Shown piece by piece: positions 8,618-17,201 of a DNA stretch of 64,000 bases. The stretch spans positions 31,100-95,099 of the forward strand of contig JAGNIU010000013.1 in assembly GCA_018000995.1 (NCBI GenBank), written 5' to 3'. Origin of the DNA: Bacteroidia bacterium (lineage in GTDB: Bacteria > Bacteroidota > Bacteroidia > B-17B0 > Aurantibacillaceae). The position numbers were made by a program, and so were the translations under genes. Positions within the stretch are counted from its first letter, which is position 1. Every line of letters begins with the position of its first letter. The notes under the pieces are model-generated. The model saw only the letters and a list, made by a program, of their open reading frames with translations. It did not search any database and had not been told where the DNA came from.

Positions 8618-9666
8618 AATATTTTCTTTTCATACTTTGGGTTTTGATATCTGTTTTATCTTCTAAATCGCAGACCTATTGCGTTTACATACAACTAACA
8701 AGCACAAACTTTGCTTACATTGACGAAAATGGAAAGATTTTATATTCTGAAGACATCGACCCTCTTGTTAATGAAAGAATCTTTCCGCTTAAAAATGGTC
8801 TTGGAAGAATAAGGCGTAAAGGAAAGTTTGGCTACATAAATCACCTTGGTCAAGTTGTTATTCCTATTATTTATGACTCTGCTAAAGATTTTGAAGGTGG
8901 GATTGCAGAAGTAAAAATTGATAATAAATGGGGTTACATCAATACAAAAGGAGAATTAGAAATAAGGCCACAATTTGAGACCGTTAATCGTTTCTGCGAA
9001 AACCTTGCAGCTTTTAGTTTGAATGGCAGACATGGTTTCATTAATAACGAAGGGAAAATAGTAATAATCCCAATGTTTGATTTGGTTTCAAATTTCTTTA
9101 ATAACCGAGCTTGGGTTCTTGTAGGTGATAAATGGGGCGCCATCAATAAAACCGGGGCTTTCGTTTTCCCTCTTGATTATGAAGCGGTTTGCGATTTTAG
9201 TGAAGGTTACGCTTGGGTTAAAGTTGGTCCTCATTGGGGTTTAATTGATTCTCTTAACAAATATATTATTCCGCTAAGCGAAAGAAATAATCTAGTGTAT
9301 GGTCTTTCTAACAAGACAAACGATTTTGCTCAAGTTAGTAACGGACTTTTGATTTCAAAGGCAAATAATAAAGTTGGATATTGTAGTTTGCCCTCACTAA
9401 AAAAAACCATTGCTTCCAAATTTGACGAGGGTTCAGAATTTGAACAAGGCACTGCAATTGTATCTATTGAAAATAAAAAAGGAATTATTGACACAAGTGG
9501 GGATTATTTATCCAATCTCCCGTATAAAGAAATAAAAAGAATTGGTGATAAAAATATTTTTGCTGTAAAGCAAGAAGATAAGGAGTGGGGTTTACTAGAT
9601 GTTACTTCCAACACTTTTTTTCCATTGCCTTGCAAAAATATTTTCTATATCGAAAAAATTAAATAA
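8614..9666 (+). CDS. WG-repeat-containing secreted protein
   Basis: The 350-residue protein starts with a signal peptide (YFLFILWVLISVLSSKSQ). It then has at least five WG (KWG-type) repeats of about 45-50 residues, recognised by KFGYINHLGQVVIPIIYD, KWGYINTKGELEIRPQFE, RHGFINNEGKIVIIPMFD, KWGAINKTGAFVFPLDYE and HWGLID. WG repeats form beta-rich repeat folds in periplasmic or surface proteins; their function is generally unknown. The start overlaps the PaaK-like gene, and the acyltransferase gene begins 2 nt after its stop, giving a tight three-gene operon. Confidence 0.8.
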   Translation: MKYFLFILWVLISVLSSKSQTYCVYIQLTSTNFAYIDENGKILYSEDIDPLVNERIFPLKNGLGRIRRKGKFGYINHLGQVVIPIIYDSAKDFEGGIAEVKIDNKWGYINTKGELEIRPQFETVNRFCENLAAFSLNGRHGFINNEGKIVIIPMFDLVSNFFNNRAWVLVGDKWGAINKTGAFVFPLDYEAVCDFSEGYAWVKVGPHWGLIDSLNKYIIPLSERNNLVYGLSNKTNDFAQVSNGLLISKANNKVGYCSLPSLKKTIASKFDEGSEFEQGTAIVSIENKKGIIDTSGDYLSNLPYKEIKRIGDKNIFAVKQEDKEWGLLDVTSNTFFPLPCKNIFYIEKIK

Positions 9667-9668
9667 TT

Positions 9669-10856
9669 ATGATGAAAAAATTTACGGTGGAAAAACCGTT
9701 ACATACATCCGATTTCGCTAAAAATTTTAGCTTTGAAGAATTGCGTCCGTATTACGATAGTGAATGCAATGAGATGATGCATGAGATGGCGAAAGATCCT
9801 ATTTATTTACAATTGGTTTCTTATTTATGGCCTGGGATTACAAAAGAAGAAGCTGTTGCAAAGGCACATAACATCAAAAGTATTTACGATTTCCAAACCG
9901 GGTATATGTCGTACGCTATTTGGAGTATCGTAAAAAATAGTTCGGCCGGATTAAGCTGGAGCGGTATTGAAAATTTAGACAGTAATAAAGCCTATTTATT
10001 TATTGCCAATCACCGCGATATTTTATTAGACAGCGCCTTGCTTCAAATTATTTTAGAGAAAGAAAATTTTGCAACTTCTGAAATTACTTTTGGCAGCAAT
10101 TTAAAAGAACAAGGCTTTATTACCAATTTTGGACGTATGAACAGAATGTTTACTGTTAAACGTGAAGGTACTGCAAAAGAATTGTATGATATATCCCGTC
10201 AACTCAGCGCTTATATTCGTCATACTATTATTGATAAAAATTCAAGCGTTTGGATTGCTCAACGTAATGGCCGAACTAAAGATGGTTACGACCAAACACA
10301 AACCGGTTTACTTAAAATGTTAGCCATGAGTGGCGGGAAAGATTTTGTACAATGTTTTTCTGAGTTAAATATTGTTCCGCTTAGTATCAGTTACGAATAC
10401 GAACCTTGCGATTTTTTAAAAGTACAGGAATTGTATTTATCTTCTCTTCACAGTAAATACATTAAAGCGCCGGGGGAAGATTTAAATAGTATTGTTACCG
10501 GTATTAAACAGCCCAAAGGCAAGATTCATTTAACTTTTGGAAAACCAATTAAGGAAGAATTAATTGAGATTAATAAATTCACAAACGATAACGACAAAAT
10601 AAAACAATTGGCTGCTTTGATTGATAATCGGATTCATAAGGATTATAAATTGAATGCAGTGAATTACATTGCTTACGATTTAAACCATAATACAAATGTG
10701 TTTGCAAATAATTATTCTGTGGCAGAAAAAGAAAGCTTTATAAATTATGTGAATGAAAAAACTGCTGCTCTAAGCGGAGAGCCCGATGTGCTTAAAAATA
10801 TTTTAGTCAAAATGTATGCAGCTCCAGTTGAAAACAAGTTGGAAACAAAGGGCTAA
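9669..10856 (+). CDS. Glycerolipid acyltransferase family protein (PlsC/PlsB-like)
   Basis: The 395-residue protein has an acyltransferase motif I written ANHRDILLDSALL. His and Asp are separated by five residues instead of the usual four (HX4D). A block IAQRNGRTKDG stands where PlsC has FPEGTRS. Such enzymes transfer acyl chains to glycerol phosphate or lysophospholipids, usually at the inner membrane. I infer lysophospholipid or glycerol-3-phosphate acylation; another O-acyl acceptor is possible. Either of the first two Met codons could be the start. It closes the operon with the ligase and the WG-repeat gene. About 50 nt separate its stop from the next promoter. Confidence 0.75.
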   Translation: MMKKFTVEKPLHTSDFAKNFSFEELRPYYDSECNEMMHEMAKDPIYLQLVSYLWPGITKEEAVAKAHNIKSIYDFQTGYMSYAIWSIVKNSSAGLSWSGIENLDSNKAYLFIANHRDILLDSALLQIILEKENFATSEITFGSNLKEQGFITNFGRMNRMFTVKREGTAKELYDISRQLSAYIRHTIIDKNSSVWIAQRNGRTKDGYDQTQTGLLKMLAMSGGKDFVQCFSELNIVPLSISYEYEPCDFLKVQELYLSSLHSKYIKAPGEDLNSIVTGIKQPKGKIHLTFGKPIKEELIEINKFTNDNDKIKQLAALIDNRIHKDYKLNAVNYIAYDLNHNTNVFANNYSVAEKESFINYVNEKTAALSGEPDVLKNILVKMYAAPVENKLETKG

Positions 10857-10905
10857 GGGTATCCAAATTTATTACCCAGATTGTTTTGAATTTCAATTAA
10901 ATTTA

Positions 10906-10913
10906 TATATTTG
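10906..10913 (+). promoter_or_regulatory. -7 promoter box TATATTTG
   Basis: This is an exact TAnnTTTG match 18 nt before the ATG at 10932, with a TTTTG -33-like element at 10884-10888. Confidence 0.55.
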
Positions 10914-10931
10914 CTAAAACCTATAAATACT

Positions 10932-11540
10932 ATGAAAAATATTAAAAGTTTAATTATTGCAGCAGCCGTTCTATTATCGGGTACTGTTAGCGCTCAAAAA
11001 TGGAGCGAAGGAAAAGACCTTTCTTACTTAAAAGGTGAAAAAGAAATACTAGTAAAATTCACTTATGATAACATGACCGCCGGTAAGAAAAAAGCTGAGG
11101 CCGATTATATCAAAGAAAAATCTGATGATTACAACAAGAAAGAACCTGGAAAAGGCGACAAATGGGCTAAATCTTGGGAAGAAAATAAATTAGGTGTTTA
11201 TGCCCCTAAATTTGAAGAGTTATTTAATAAAGTATCAGGTGATCTTGCCGGCGACAGAAATAAGTCAAACGCAAAATACACATTAATCATTCACACATTA
11301 AGAATGGAGCCGGGTTGGAATATTGGTATTTCTAAAATGCCAGCATCTTGCGATTTTGAGATTTTAATTGTTGAAACTGCAAATCCTTCTGTAGTTAAAT
11401 CAAAGGGTATGATGTATAACATTCCGGGCTCTCAGTTCGCCGGATATGATTTTGACGTTTCAGCTCGTATTGGTGAGTGTTACGCAAAATGCGGTAAAGA
11501 TTTAGGTAAAAAATTAGGTAAAGCTGCTAAAGTAAAATAA
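10932..11540 (+). CDS. Secreted protein of unknown function
   Basis: I do not recognise this family. The 202-residue product has a clear signal peptide (MKNIKSLIIAAAVLLSGTVSAQ). The mature protein is Lys-rich and ends in a basic tail (CGKDLGKKLGKAAKVK). The motif KYTLIIHTLRMEPGWNIG suggests a beta-sheet core resembling small periplasmic proteins of Bacteroidota. The ATG at 10932 is preferred because the in-frame TTG at 10911 overlaps the -7 box. A strong terminator follows, so the gene is probably monocistronic. Confidence 0.65.
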   Translation: MKNIKSLIIAAAVLLSGTVSAQKWSEGKDLSYLKGEKEILVKFTYDNMTAGKKKAEADYIKEKSDDYNKKEPGKGDKWAKSWEENKLGVYAPKFEELFNKVSGDLAGDRNKSNAKYTLIIHTLRMEPGWNIGISKMPASCDFEILIVETANPSVVKSKGMMYNIPGSQFAGYDFDVSARIGECYAKCGKDLGKKLGKAAKVK

Positions 11541-11560
11541 TCGTCTATTTTTAATCTTAA

Positions 11561-11587
11561 AACCCCGGCTAAAACCGGGGTTTTTTT
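11561..11587 (+). terminator. Rho-independent terminator
   Basis: The stem is CCCCGG/CCGGGG with flanking A and T runs and seven T residues after it. It lies 20 nt after the stop of the secreted protein. Confidence 0.85.
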
Positions 11588-11695
11588 ATGCCCAATCTTT
11601 TGATTTAAATCTATTTGATTTTTTAGAAAAATTCACTTTTTTTCAGGACGTTTATTGGCCCTATTTTAGTAATTTGCATATAAATTCACGTATTT

Positions 11696-12511
11696 ATGAA
11701 AAAGTACTTTTTAGCATATTTGCTGGTTATTTCTTTTGGAATTCAAGCTCAACAATCTAAAAAAGGCATCGACCCTAAATACGTGTTTTGTTATAAGAAC
11801 ACATCCTTTAGTACGGATGATTATAAAATTTACATTGAAGATGCTATTAACGAAGACGGCCTATCGAAATTTAAAATCCGCATATTTAATAAAACTAACG
11901 ATTACCTTATTTTTAAACCAAGTGATATTGTTTTTAAAATAGGAACGCAGGAAGTTGCGTGTAAGGAAAAACAAATTCTCATTTTACCAAACGAAGAAAA
12001 CTGGAAAGTACTTAGCGTTAAAGGCAAAGGTTTTCAGGAAGAAAAATATACTATCGAATTAAAACAAATGTATAAAGTTTCAGCAAGTAGCGAGCCCATA
12101 AAAGTTGAAGATTTAAGTTTACCAAGCTCAAACACCGAATTCATTGCCGGCAAATTTAAGTACAAGATTAAAAAAGTTGATTTAAAAACTGATAAATCTG
12201 TTATACGATGCGAATGCGTTTACGAAGGCGATGGCGTTGGGATTTTATCTCCCGGAAAATGTATTGCTGTAATGCCTAAAGGACAAGAAAACGCTAATGC
12301 AGATAAATTTAAAAGTTGCTTATTAGAAAAAGGTAAAGGAGAAAGTTTTTTAATTGAGTTCCGCGAAATGAAAGAGGGAGGCGATATGCAGAAAGGTCCG
12401 CTTAAATTAATTTGGGGCGAAACTTTTAAAGAATCTAAACAAGAGCCAATAGCCGGCGGAAAAATAAATTTAGAATTGGACGGTCCGAAAACCGGAGAAA
12501 GAAATCAATAA
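11696..12511 (+). CDS. Secreted two-domain protein of unknown function (paralogue of the gene at 42070)
   Basis: The 271-residue protein has a signal peptide (YFLAYLLVISFGIQAQ). Two beta-rich segments follow: one of about 100 residues (FKIRIFNKTNDYLIFKPSD) and a second (FKYKIKKVDLKTDKSVIR) ending in GVGILSPGKCIAVMP. The same order and spacing recur in the product at 42070, for example IENHTGKILLIKPEE and GDKVGLLDPSLVTM. The fold looks like tandem Ig-like or FlgD-like beta domains, but no known family is recognised. A TAATTTG box lies about 20 nt upstream. The stop is 2 nt from the stop of the converging gatA. Confidence 0.65.
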   Translation: MKKYFLAYLLVISFGIQAQQSKKGIDPKYVFCYKNTSFSTDDYKIYIEDAINEDGLSKFKIRIFNKTNDYLIFKPSDIVFKIGTQEVACKEKQILILPNEENWKVLSVKGKGFQEEKYTIELKQMYKVSASSEPIKVEDLSLPSSNTEFIAGKFKYKIKKVDLKTDKSVIRCECVYEGDGVGILSPGKCIAVMPKGQENANADKFKSCLLEKGKGESFLIEFREMKEGGDMQKGPLKLIWGETFKESKQEPIAGGKINLELDGPKTGERNQ

Positions 12512-12513
12512 GA

Positions 12514-13941
12514 TTAAATTTTCGAAGCTATATCAAACAACTTTCCTTCTTCGAAATAATTAGCCATTAGTTGAATCCCCATTGGTAAACCATTGCTGTG
12601 TTTACCACATGGAACAGAAATTGCAGGAACACCTGCGATGTTAGCTTGTACTGTAAAAATGTCTTCTAAATACATTTTAATAGGGTCAGCACTATTTTTT
12701 CCAAACTCAAATGCAGTTCCCGGAGTTGAAGGCGTCACAATAAAATCGTATTCCTTTAAAATATCGAATGTTTTTTGTTGTAATAGTTTTCTTACTTTTT
12801 GTCCTTTTGCATAATACGCATCGTAATAGCCAGCGCTCAATACAAAAGTGCCAAGCATGATACGGCGTTTTACTTCTTTACCAAAACCTTCGCTGCGTGA
12901 TTTTTTATATGTGCTTTCTAAATCTGTTGCTTTAGCTGTGCGGAAACCATAATGCACACCATCGAAACGCGAAAGATTTGATGAAGCTTCAGCCGTGGTT
13001 AAAACATAATATACAGGCACTAAAAAATCTAAGTAAGGAAAATCAACCGCTTTAACAGTATGACCTTGCTTTTTAAATTCTTCTAATTTATTTAAAACAG
13101 ATTGTTTCACTTCAGGATCTAAACCATTGGCTTCGATACAATCTTTTAAGTAAGCAATTTTATATTTGGTTGGTGAGCTTGTCGAACTATTGTTTTCTGA
13201 TGTTGTATAAGAAGGAACAGGTTTTTGTGAAGCGGTACTATCAAATTCATCGGCACCTGCAATTACTTCCATTACTAAAGCAGCATCTTCAACTGTCTTT
13301 GTAATTGGACCAATTTGATCGAATGAAGAAGCGTAGGCGATTAATCCCCAACGAGAAACTCTTCCGTAAGTCGGTTTAAATCCAACAACACCACAAAACG
13401 AAGCGGGCTGACGAATAGAACCACCTGTATCAGAACCTAAAGCTACGTGACAAAAATTTGCTGCAACCGAAGCTGCTGCTCCGCCCGATGAACCGCCTGG
13501 AACAAACTTTTCGTTTAAAGGATTTAATACTTTTCCGTAAGCAGAATTTTCATTACTGCTTCCCATCGCGAACTCATCGCAATTTGTTCTGCCAATAATT
13601 ATTGCATCCTGCGCTAATAATTTTTCTACAACTGTTGCAGAGAATAGTGATTCAAATCCTTCAAGTATTTTTGATGAAGCCGAAACTTTATGTCCTTTGT
13701 AACAGATATTATCTTTTAAAGCAACAATAACACCAGCTAATTTACCTGCAGTTTTGCTCTTAATTTTTTCGTCAATTTTTTGAGCTTGTTCTAAAGCACT
13801 TTTTTCAAATACTTCTAAAAAAACATTCAGGTTTTTCTTTTCTGAAATAGTCTTTAAAGTTTCGTTTAAAATAGAAACGCAATTGGTTTTCCCCGAAAGT
13901 AAATCGGCTTGCAAATTTTTTATGGAAGTAAATGTGTACAT
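12514..13941 (-). CDS. gatA: Asp-tRNA(Asn)/Glu-tRNA(Gln) amidotransferase subunit A
   Basis: GatA releases ammonia from glutamine so that GatCAB can convert Glu-tRNA(Gln), and in many species Asp-tRNA(Asn), to the correct aminoacyl-tRNA in the cytosol. From the ATG at 13941 the protein has 475 residues, the normal length. The amidase-signature triad is present: Lys76 in VALKDNICYKG, Ser151 (cis-Ser) in PGGSSGGAAASVA and Ser175 in GSDTGGSIRQPASF. A GTG 21 nt upstream is a possible alternative start. It would lie on the right arm of the hairpin between tatA and gatA, so the ATG is preferred. Confidence 0.95.
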   Translation of the reverse strand: MYTFTSIKNLQADLLSGKTNCVSILNETLKTISEKKNLNVFLEVFEKSALEQAQKIDEKIKSKTAGKLAGVIVALKDNICYKGHKVSASSKILEGFESLFSATVVEKLLAQDAIIIGRTNCDEFAMGSSNENSAYGKVLNPLNEKFVPGGSSGGAAASVAANFCHVALGSDTGGSIRQPASFCGVVGFKPTYGRVSRWGLIAYASSFDQIGPITKTVEDAALVMEVIAGADEFDSTASQKPVPSYTTSENNSSTSSPTKYKIAYLKDCIEANGLDPEVKQSVLNKLEEFKKQGHTVKAVDFPYLDFLVPVYYVLTTAEASSNLSRFDGVHYGFRTAKATDLESTYKKSRSEGFGKEVKRRIMLGTFVLSAGYYDAYYAKGQKVRKLLQQKTFDILKEYDFIVTPSTPGTAFEFGKNSADPIKMYLEDIFTVQANIAGVPAISVPCGKHSNGLPMGIQLMANYFEEGKLFDIASKI

Positions 13942-13952
13942 TTTTAAATAAT

Positions 13953-13983
13953 AAAGCGCCACTCTTTTTCAGAATGACGCTTT
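13953..13983 (-). terminator. Hairpin between tatA and gatA
   Basis: A stem of about 12 bp (AAAGCG...CGCTTT outer arms, two G-U pairs) has a 7-nt A-rich loop. It lies between the tatA stop and the gatA ATG, with no strong T run after it on the minus strand. It may be a weak terminator, an attenuator or an mRNA-processing stem. Confidence 0.5.
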
Positions 13984-13999
13984 AAAGATAAATTAAAAA

Positions 14000-14185
14000 T
14001 TATTTTTTGTCTGATTCAGTTGAATCAACACCTTTTGAAGCGTCTTTAAAATCTTTAATACCACGGCCTAAGCCTTTCATTAATTCAGGTATTTTTTTAC
14101 CGCCAAATAATAATAATACGATGATTAGGATGATGATAATCTCCGAAGGACCCATTCCAAAAATCAATGTGAACAAACTTGTCAT
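14000..14185 (-). CDS. tatA: Sec-independent translocase subunit TatA/E
   Basis: TatA oligomers form the passage for folded twin-arginine substrates across the inner membrane. The 61-residue protein has the standard layout: a short periplasmic N-terminus, one membrane helix ([14 protein letters not shown], about residues 15-28), a Gly hinge and an amphipathic helix ([17 protein letters not shown]), then a charged tail. FGGKKIPEL is the family signature. No tatC lies nearby. It may be read through the hairpin into gatA. The start at 14185 is well placed for the membrane helix. Confidence 0.93.
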   Translation of the reverse strand: MTSLFTLIFGMGPSEIIIILIIVLLLFGGKKIPELMKGLGRGIKDFKDASKGVDSTESDKK

Positions 14186-14249
14186 TGCTTTAAATTTAGA
14201 CTACAAAGTTAATAAATTAAAAGGATATTGCAAATTGCTGGAAATGAGC

Positions 14250-14257
14250 TATTTTTG
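14250..14257 (+). promoter_or_regulatory. -7 promoter box TATTTTTG of the epimerase gene
   Basis: This is an exact TAnnTTTG match 20 nt before the ATG at 14278, with TTG at 14228-14230 placed 19 nt upstream as a possible -33 element. Confidence 0.55.
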
Positions 14258-14277
14258 TCTTATTTAACACTAATTCC

Positions 14278-14682
14278 ATGATCAAAAAAATAGAACATAT
14301 TGGCATAGCGGTAAAGAATTTAGACAATTCGAATGCCCTATTTAAAAAGCTATTTGGGAGCGAACATTATAAAATTGAGAAAGTAGAAAGCGAAGGCGTA
14401 AGCACCAGTTTTTTTATGTTAGGTGAAACTAAGATTGAATTAGTGGCTTCCACAACAAACGATAGCTCAATCGCAAAATTTATTGAGAAAAAAGGTGAAG
14501 GCATTCATCATATTGCGTATGCCGTTGATGATATCATTTCTGAAATGGAACGCTTAAAAAAAGAAGGTTTCGAATTAATAAATCAACAACCGAAAGATGG
14601 CGCTGATAATAAACTAATCTGCTTTCTACATCCAAAAAGTACAAATGGTGTTTTGGTGGAGTTATGTCAAGAAAAGAAATAA
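14278..14682 (+). CDS. mce: Methylmalonyl-CoA epimerase
   Basis: The enzyme interconverts (R)- and (S)-methylmalonyl-CoA, linking propionyl-CoA metabolism to succinyl-CoA through the mutase. The 134-residue protein is a full-length vicinal oxygen chelate fold made of two beta-alpha-beta3 units. Predicted metal ligands are His in KIEHIGIAVKNL, His in GIHHIAYAVDD and Glu in GVLVELCQ. KPxDGADNK-like sequence (PKDGADNKLICFLHP) is also typical. It is transcribed divergently from tatA. No mutase gene is in the window. Confidence 0.93.
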   Translation: MIKKIEHIGIAVKNLDNSNALFKKLFGSEHYKIEKVESEGVSTSFFMLGETKIELVASTTNDSSIAKFIEKKGEGIHHIAYAVDDIISEMERLKKEGFELINQQPKDGADNKLICFLHPKSTNGVLVELCQEKK

Positions 14683-14692
14683 TTTAACTAGA

Positions 14693-14730
14693 ACAATGTG
14701 ACAATTCGGCAATTTGACGATTTGGCAATG
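14693..14730. repeat. AATTTGNC-type intergenic repeat, left arm
   Basis: Four tandem imperfect units of about 8-9 nt read like GACAATTCGGCAATTTG. The segment is matched in inverted orientation by a second arm at 14819-14860, with an AT-rich spacer of about 88 nt between them. Related arms occur near 28.1 kb and 54.7 kb. Confidence 0.6.
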
Positions 14731-14818
14731 AAACTTCTTCAAACTTACACTACAGTAATTAAATTAATTTTTTGGAAAGATTCTAAACATTGGATTGAAT
14801 CTGTTTAACCAAAAAAAA

Positions 14819-14860
14819 CAATTGACTCATTGTCGAATTGCCCAATTGACTAATTGCTCA
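14819..14860. repeat. AATTTGNC-type intergenic repeat, right arm
   Basis: The arm contains CGAATTGCCCAATTGAC and similar units, inverted with respect to the left arm at 14693. Its last bases supply the stop codon of the AstE-like gene, so the element abuts or invades the 3' end of that gene. Confidence 0.6.
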
Positions 14861-15802
14861 ATCTTCCATTCCAATATGAATAAGGGCATCGCCTTCATTC
14901 ACTACCGGTTGATTATTAATGCCTACAATATATCCTGAAACATGCGCTAATACTTTATGTTCTACTTCTCCAAAAGGATTACAAATAACACCTAACAAAT
15001 CATCTTTGCGAACATGTGCGCCATTATTTGCGTTCATGTGAAACAAACCACTTGCTCCTGCTCTAATCCAAGTATCATTTTTTAATTTTACAGGGGCGTT
15101 GTTAGGAATATCTAAATCCAACATTTTATACGCTTTCATCAATCGCAAACAACCGCTTAAGCCTTCGTTAATAGACAAATAATCGAAACGCATGCTTTCG
15201 CCACCTTCAAAAACCAAAATCGGTTTATTTTTTTTCGATGCTTCTTTTCTTAAAGTGCCATCGCGGTATTTACTATCAATAATTAATGGTGCTGAAAATT
15301 TCTTGGCGATTGCTAAATTCTCAGGGAAATCAAACACACAACGAATCTGAGGGAAATTATTGATTTTTGCGCCGCCGGTATGGAAATCAATTCCAAAATC
15401 AATTAATGGAATAATATGTTTCATTAAATCGTAAGCAATTCTGCTTCCTAACGAACCATTTTTTGTTCCCGGAAAACAACGATTTAAATCGCGACCATCA
15501 GGTAAATCTCGCGTTGAATACAAAAACGAAACAATATTTATTACGGGAATAGCAATGATAGTTCCACATTTCAAATTCTTTACTTCATCACGCCCGACTA
15601 ATTTTCTAATAATTTCAATACCGTTTGTTTCCTCGCCATGTAACCCTGCGCTAAATAAAATTGTTGGTCCGGGTTTTTTTGAACGAATTACATGAACAGG
15701 AATTTTAATAGATGACTTTGTATGCAATTCATAAGAATTCAGAATAACAGTTTTGTTTTCTCCCGGGGAAATATCCTGACCGTTAATTGTAATTGTACTC
15801 AT
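14858..15802 (-). CDS. Succinylglutamate desuccinylase/aspartoacylase-family (AstE-like) deacylase
   Basis: The 314-residue zinc hydrolase has the M14-like ligands His55 and Glu58 in SAGLHGEETNGIEI and His141 in GIDFHTGG. The substrate-carboxylate Arg lies in DLNRCFPG. A C-terminal beta-barrel segment (about residues 230-310, GASGLFHMNANNGAHV) resembles a lipoyl-like cap. Family members hydrolyse N-acyl or amide bonds of small amino-acid derivatives. Its start lies 5 nt after the rimK stop, so it is probably the last step of the RimB-RimK module. It could remove or trim glutamyl or acyl groups; the substrate is not shown by sequence. Confidence 0.85.
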   Translation of the reverse strand: MSTITINGQDISPGENKTVILNSYELHTKSSIKIPVHVIRSKKPGPTILFSAGLHGEETNGIEIIRKLVGRDEVKNLKCGTIIAIPVINIVSFLYSTRDLPDGRDLNRCFPGTKNGSLGSRIAYDLMKHIIPLIDFGIDFHTGGAKINNFPQIRCVFDFPENLAIAKKFSAPLIIDSKYRDGTLRKEASKKNKPILVFEGGESMRFDYLSINEGLSGCLRLMKAYKMLDLDIPNNAPVKLKNDTWIRAGASGLFHMNANNGAHVRKDDLLGVICNPFGEVEHKVLAHVSGYIVGINNQPVVNEGDALIHIGMED

Positions 15803-15807
15803 AAAAA

Positions 15808-16704
15808 TTATTCGCCCGGCTTATTAAATTCATTACGTTCAACATACTCAATAATTTTTCCGGCAATATCTACACCGGTGGCGCCTTCAATACCTTCTAA
15901 TCCGGGAGATGAATTTACCTCCATTACTAAAGGACCTCTATCACTTTGCAATAAATCCACACCTGCTATCGCTAATCCTAATTTTTTTGCAGCCTTAATT
16001 GCTGTGGCTCTTTCTTCTGAGCTTAAATTTATTACAGATGCACTTCCTCCTCTATGTAAATTACTTCTGAACTCTCCTTCCTTTGCCTGACGTTTCATTG
16101 CGCCTACAATTTGTCCGTCTACAACAAACACTCGGATATCAGCACCACGGGATTCTTTAATAAATTCCTGCACTAAAATACTAGCATCTAATTTCAAAAA
16201 TGCCTCTATTACAGATTTAGCTGCTTTCTGATTCTCAGCTAAAATTACGCCAATGCCTTGGGTACCTTCTAATAACTTCACAACACAAGGCGCGCCGCCA
16301 ATGGCTTCAATAACGCTATCAATATCTTTATCTTTTGGTGATGAAGCAAAAGCTGTTTTTGGAATTCCTAAACCCGCACGTGCTAAAATTTGTAAGCTAC
16401 GGAGTTTATCCCGAGAGCGAACTAAGGCTTGTGATTCAACGGCAGTAAATATTTTCATCATCTCAAACTGACGAACTACGGCTGAACCATAAAAAGTAGC
16501 TGATGCGCCAATACGTGGTATAACGGCGTTAACACCCATCACTTCTTTACCGTTAAAATAAATATGCGGACGACCTTGTTCAATTACCAATACACATTTC
16601 ATGTGATCGAGTAATAACATTTCGTGTCCGCGTTGTTCACCTGCCTCTATAAGACGTCTGGTTGAATACAAATTACGGTTGCGTGATAAAAGTGCTATTT
16701 TCAT
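15808..16704 (-). CDS. rimK: RimK-family alpha-L-glutamate ligase (ATP-grasp)
   Basis: RimK adds glutamate residues to the C-terminus of ribosomal protein S6, or makes poly-alpha-glutamate, using ATP. The 298-residue protein has the N-terminal pre-ATP domain ([18 protein letters not shown]), the lid and nucleotide-binding strands ([18 protein letters not shown], residues about 139-156), [20 protein letters not shown], and the metal site [17 protein letters not shown] with the ATP-grasp Glu and Asn. It has the length of E. coli RimK. It lies between the RimB-like protease and the AstE-like deacylase with gaps of 14 and 5 nt, a very tight operon. Confidence 0.92.
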   Translation of the reverse strand: MKIALLSRNRNLYSTRRLIEAGEQRGHEMLLLDHMKCVLVIEQGRPHIYFNGKEVMGVNAVIPRIGASATFYGSAVVRQFEMMKIFTAVESQALVRSRDKLRSLQILARAGLGIPKTAFASSPKDKDIDSVIEAIGGAPCVVKLLEGTQGIGVILAENQKAAKSVIEAFLKLDASILVQEFIKESRGADIRVFVVDGQIVGAMKRQAKEGEFRSNLHRGGSASVINLSSEERATAIKAAKKLGLAIAGVDLLQSDRGPLVMEVNSSPGLEGIEGATGVDIAGKIIEYVERNEFNKPGE

Positions 16705-16718
16705 AGTATAATTATGAG

Positions 16719-17189
16719 CTAAATATAATCATTAATTGTTTTATCAATTCTTAATCCCCCGGTGTGTATTTTATTTACATCAACAATAAATTTACCTTTT
16801 AACAAACGGCGGCCAATTAAAACCGGATAGCGCATGCTTTCGCGATCGCTAAGTGAAAGTGTAGTGTGGATTGTTTTTTTTCCGAGCTTAATACTAGTTT
16901 TAATAATATAGCGCTCTTCTATTTCACCAAAAGAGTTTTTTATTTTCTTTTTATCAAATTCAGTGAATTCATGAATGTATTTCGAAAACTCAGGATGTGA
17001 ACTATCAAATACTTTAAAACACAATACAGGTTCGTTATTCCTAGTTCTAATTTCTATATCTGTACAATGAATGGAAGATGTATATGCGCCGGTATCTATC
17101 TTCGCTTCTATAGAAAATAAATTCAGTGCAGGGAAATCTACAAATTCCCTCCTGCCAATTAAACGCATTTTATTTTTCGACTCAGTCAC
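16719..17189 (-). CDS. RimB-like retropepsin-type protease (PF05618 family)
   Basis: The 156-residue protein carries the aspartic-protease motif [11 protein letters not shown] (Asp32-Thr-Gly-Ala) and the hydrophobic-hydrophobic-Gly segment [13 protein letters not shown]. Both are typical of the family once annotated as ATP-dependent zinc protease and now regarded as retropepsin-like. In Pseudomonas, RimB works with RimK to control glutamylation of ribosomal protein S6. One chain has one Asp, so a homodimer is expected. Gene order immediately before rimK supports the same functional pairing. Met8 is a possible alternative start. Confidence 0.85.
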   Translation of the reverse strand: MTESKNKMRLIGRREFVDFPALNLFSIEAKIDTGAYTSSIHCTDIEIRTRNNEPVLCFKVFDSSHPEFSKYIHEFTEFDKKKIKNSFGEIEERYIIKTSIKLGKKTIHTTLSLSDRESMRYPVLIGRRLLKGKFIVDVNKIHTGGLRIDKTINDYI

Positions 17190-17201
17190 TTTATTAAATG
17201 G

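Noticed and set aside
14693..14860. Possible CRISPR array, because of short tandem units
   Set aside because: Units are 8-9 nt, degenerate and without spacers of constant length. No cas genes are present.
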